In this document: piece by piece, positions 61,401 through 64,000 of the stretch
How the letters are laid out: each line of letters begins with the position of its first letter
Position numbering within the stretch: position 1 is the first letter of the stretch
Source of the DNA: Syngnathus acus
Taxonomy: Eukaryota; Chordata; Actinopteri; Syngnathiformes; Syngnathidae
DNA: 64,000 nucleotides
Direction: 5' to 3'
Assembly (NCBI RefSeq): GCF_901709675.1
Contig: NC_051087.1
Span: 10,442,884-10,506,883 of the forward strand
Position numbers and translations under genes: made by a program
Notes under the pieces: model-generated
The model's input: only the letters and a program-made list of their open reading frames with translations
Databases searched by the model: none
What the model was told of the DNA's origin: nothing

Positions 61401-64000
61401 TTGCATGAGCGAGGCTAACCCTCATAGAAGACTGAGCCTCGATTAAGGTCCTTCCGCTCTGGACCACCACACCCTGCGTGCATTGTTCCTAGAGTCGGAA
61501 CCCAGGGGGGCCGCATACGTACCCCCTGAGTCGCATTGACCCTTCGTTAACACCGCTAGGTATCCAGGTCAAGCCACTCAGGGCAGAAGAGCTGGGGATC
61601 AATCCTCCCCAATCAGAGTGAGAACCAGCCACGGTGAACCGCTGCCTTTCTCCTCTGATCGGGGTTCAAGAGCACTGGAGCCAGCCCTGACTAAGCAGTG
61701 CCTCCCCAGTGCTCTCCTCCCGGTTGCACCTACAAAAAAAGCTTCTTTCTTCTTGAGCAGTCTTCTTTGTCCCATGTCAACACACAACCTAAGGAGATGC
61801 TGGATCCATTCCTCCAACTTTGCTGTGCTTCCTCCATCGCGAGGCTCCAGGGAAGTCAAAGTACCTAGAGGGAACTCACCTGTATTGCAATACCTGTGGA
61901 GGGAATGGCTGAAAAAGAAACCCTACTCTACATCGCCTAGGTCCCGGTGCATCCTCGGCCTAGTCACCTAAGCTGGACTAGGGGACGTGAATATTAGGGG
62001 CAAGAATTCGGAACCTGTTCCAGGTCACCATTTAGAGTTCAATTTTAACGTGTGTGGTGCAATGTGCTGTTGCATGAGCGAGGCTAACCCTCATAGAAGA
62101 CTGAGCCTCGATTAAGGTCCTTCCGCTCTGGACCACCACACCCTGCGTGCATTGTTCCTAGAGTCGGAACCCAGGGGGGCCGCATACGTACCCCCTGAGT
62201 CGCATTGACCCTTCGTTAACACCGCTAGGTATCCAGGTCAAGCCACTCAGGGCAGAAGAGCTGGGGATCATTCCTCCCCAATCAGAGTGAGAACCAGCCG
62301 CGGTGAACCGCTGCCTTTCTCCTCCGATCGGGGTTCAAGAGCACTGGAGCCAGCCCTGACTAAGCAGTGCCTCCCCAGTGCTCTCCTCCCGGTTGTACCT
62401 ACAAAAAAAGCTTCTTTCTTCTTGAGCAGTCTTCTTTGTCCCATGTCAACGCACAACCTAAGGAGATGCTGGATCCATTCCTCCAACTTTGCTGTACTTC
62501 CTCCATCGTGGTGCTCCAGGGAAGTCAAACAAAGTACCTAGAAGGAACTCACCTGTATTGCAATACCTGTGGAGGGAATGGCTGAAAAAGAAACCCTACT
62601 CTACATCGCCTAGGTCCCGGTGCATCCTCGGCCTAGTCACCTAAGCTGGACTAGGGGACGTGAATATTAGGGGCAAGAATTTGGAACCTGTTCCAGGTCA
62701 CCATTTAGAGTTCAATTTTAACGTGTGTGGTGCAATGTGCTGTTGCATGAGCGAGGCTAACCCTCATAGAAGACTGAGCCTCGATTAAGGTCCTTCCGCT
62801 CTGGACCACCACACCCTGCGTGCATTGTTCCTAGAGTCGGAACCCAGGGGGGCCGCATACGTACCCCCTGAGTCGCATTGACCCTTCGTTAACACCGCTA
62901 GGTATCCAGGTCAAGCCACTCAGGGCAGAAGAGCTGGGGTTCATTCCTCCCCAATCAGAGTGAGAACCAGCCGCGGTGAACCGCTGCCTTTCTCCTCCGA
63001 TCGGGGTTCAAGAGCACTGGAGCCAGCCCTGACTAAGCAGTGCCTCCCCAGTGCTCTCCTCCGGTTGTACCTACAAAAAAAAGGCTTCTTTCTTCTTGAG
63101 CAATCTTCTTTGTCCCATGTCAACGCACAACCTAAGGAGATGCTGGATCCATTCCTCCAACTTTGCTGTGCTTCCTCCATCGCGAGGCTCCAGGGAAGTC
63201 AAAGTACCTAGAGGGAACTCACCTGTATTGCAATACCTGTGGAGGGAATGGCTGAAAAAGAAACCCTACTCTACATCGCCTAGGTCCCGGTGCATCCTCG
63301 GCCTAGTCACCTAAGCTGGACTAGGGGACGTGAATATTAGGGGCAAGAATTTGGAACCTGTTCCAGGTCACCATTTAGAGTTCAATTTTAACGTGTGTGG
63401 TGCAATGTGCTGTTGCATGAGCGAGGCTAACCCCTCATAGAAGACTGAGCCTCGATTAAGGTCCTTCCGCTCTGGACCACCACACCCTGCGTGCATTGTT
63501 CCTAGAGTCGGAACCCAGGGGGGCCGCATACGTACCCCCTGAGTCGCATTGACCCTTCGTTAACACCGCTAGGTATCCAGGTCAAGCCACTCAGGGCAGA
63601 AGAGCTGGGGATCATTCCTCCCCAATCAGAGTGAGAACCAGCCGCGGTGAACCGCTGCCTTTCTCCTCTGATCGGGGTTCAAGAGCACTGGAGCCAGCCC
63701 TGACTAAGCAGTGCCTCCCCAGTGCTCTCCTCCCGGTTGTACCTACAAAAAAAAGGCTTCTTTCTTCTTGAGCAATCTTCTTTGTCCCATGTCAACGCAC
63801 AACCTAAGGAGATGCTGGATCCATTCCGCCAACTTTGCTGTGCTTCCTCCATCGCGAGGCTCCAGGGAAGTCAAACAAAGTACCTAGAGGGAACTCACCT
63901 GTATTGCAATACCTGTGGAGGGAATGGCTGAAAAAGAAACCCTACTCTACATCGCCTAGGTCCCGGTGCATCCTCGGCCTAGTCACCTAAGATGGACTAG
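58476..64000. repeat. tandem satellite array, unit about 670 bp, continuing past the right edge
   Basis: The marker GTGCTCTCCTCC recurs at 59028, 59701, 60369, 61038, 61709, 62378, 63051 and 63722, giving spacings of 673, 668, 669, 671, 669, 673 and 671 bases. A ninth, more divergent left-most copy (58476 to about 58800) lacks about 320 bases after 58698. Full copies are nearly identical. Each contains the palindrome GTATTGCAATAC (for example 59204-59215) and a hairpin with CGAGGCT/AGCCTCG arms (for example 58731-58737 and 58756-58762). Unit GC content is higher than the flanks. Open frames of 60-117 codons recur in every unit on both strands, but these look like by-products. The unit does not resemble a rRNA, snRNA or tRNA gene that I recognise. 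Confidence 0.96.

Noticed and set aside
58484-63931. Recurring 60-117 codon frames in each satellite unit, on both strands
   Set aside because: They recur because the unit recurs. They vary in length through single-base indels between units, and neither strand shows a known domain, so a repeated gene family is not supported.

Overview
The window is vertebrate nuclear DNA, almost certainly from a teleost fish, probably a percomorph. It has many small phase-consistent exons with GT-AG introns, abundant (CA)n, (GA)n, (GATG)n and poly-G tracts, fish-type hAT-like MITEs, and a LINE remnant with a TTCTGA-type 3' tail. No bacterial, viral, tRNA, rRNA or CRISPR features were seen. The species cannot be fixed from sequence alone.

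Layout. (1) 1-18308: 5' part of a BCL11-type zinc-finger gene on the minus strand, best matched to bcl11a. Coding exon 1 is 18254-18308, exon 2 is 15516-15905, and the first 15.5 kb is intron 2. A CpG-dense 5' region lies at about 18150-18760. (2) 18309-22879: intergenic, with simple repeats and a palindromic MITE. (3) about 22880-33889: cep170 on the plus strand, with a probable non-coding exon 1 and 18 coding exons (24539-33688) giving about 1349 codons. One intron is a U12-type AT-AC intron. (4) 35732-44620: pld5 on the plus strand, 10 coding exons, 518 codons, a type II membrane member of the PLD family. (5) 46294-57915 and beyond: a girdin-type gene, best matched to ccdc88a, on the plus strand. 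28 coding exons are visible and the 3' end is not in the window. (6) 58476-64000: a tandem array of about 670-bp units that runs off the right edge and lies downstream of the last visible ccdc88a exon.

The four genes do not form an operon-like unit: a transcription factor, a centrosome/microtubule protein, a PLD-like membrane protein and an actin/G-protein scaffold. Their linkage is informative. In human, BCL11A and CCDC88A lie together on 2p16 and CEP170 and PLD5 lie together on 1q43. Here the two pairs are interleaved in about 40 kb.

Exon boundaries were set by splice motifs, by homology recalled from the human proteins, and by a check that reading phases add up across every exon. The main points for follow-up are the U12 intron of cep170, the unusual active-site residues of pld5, the replaced central coiled coil of ccdc88a, and the satellite array.
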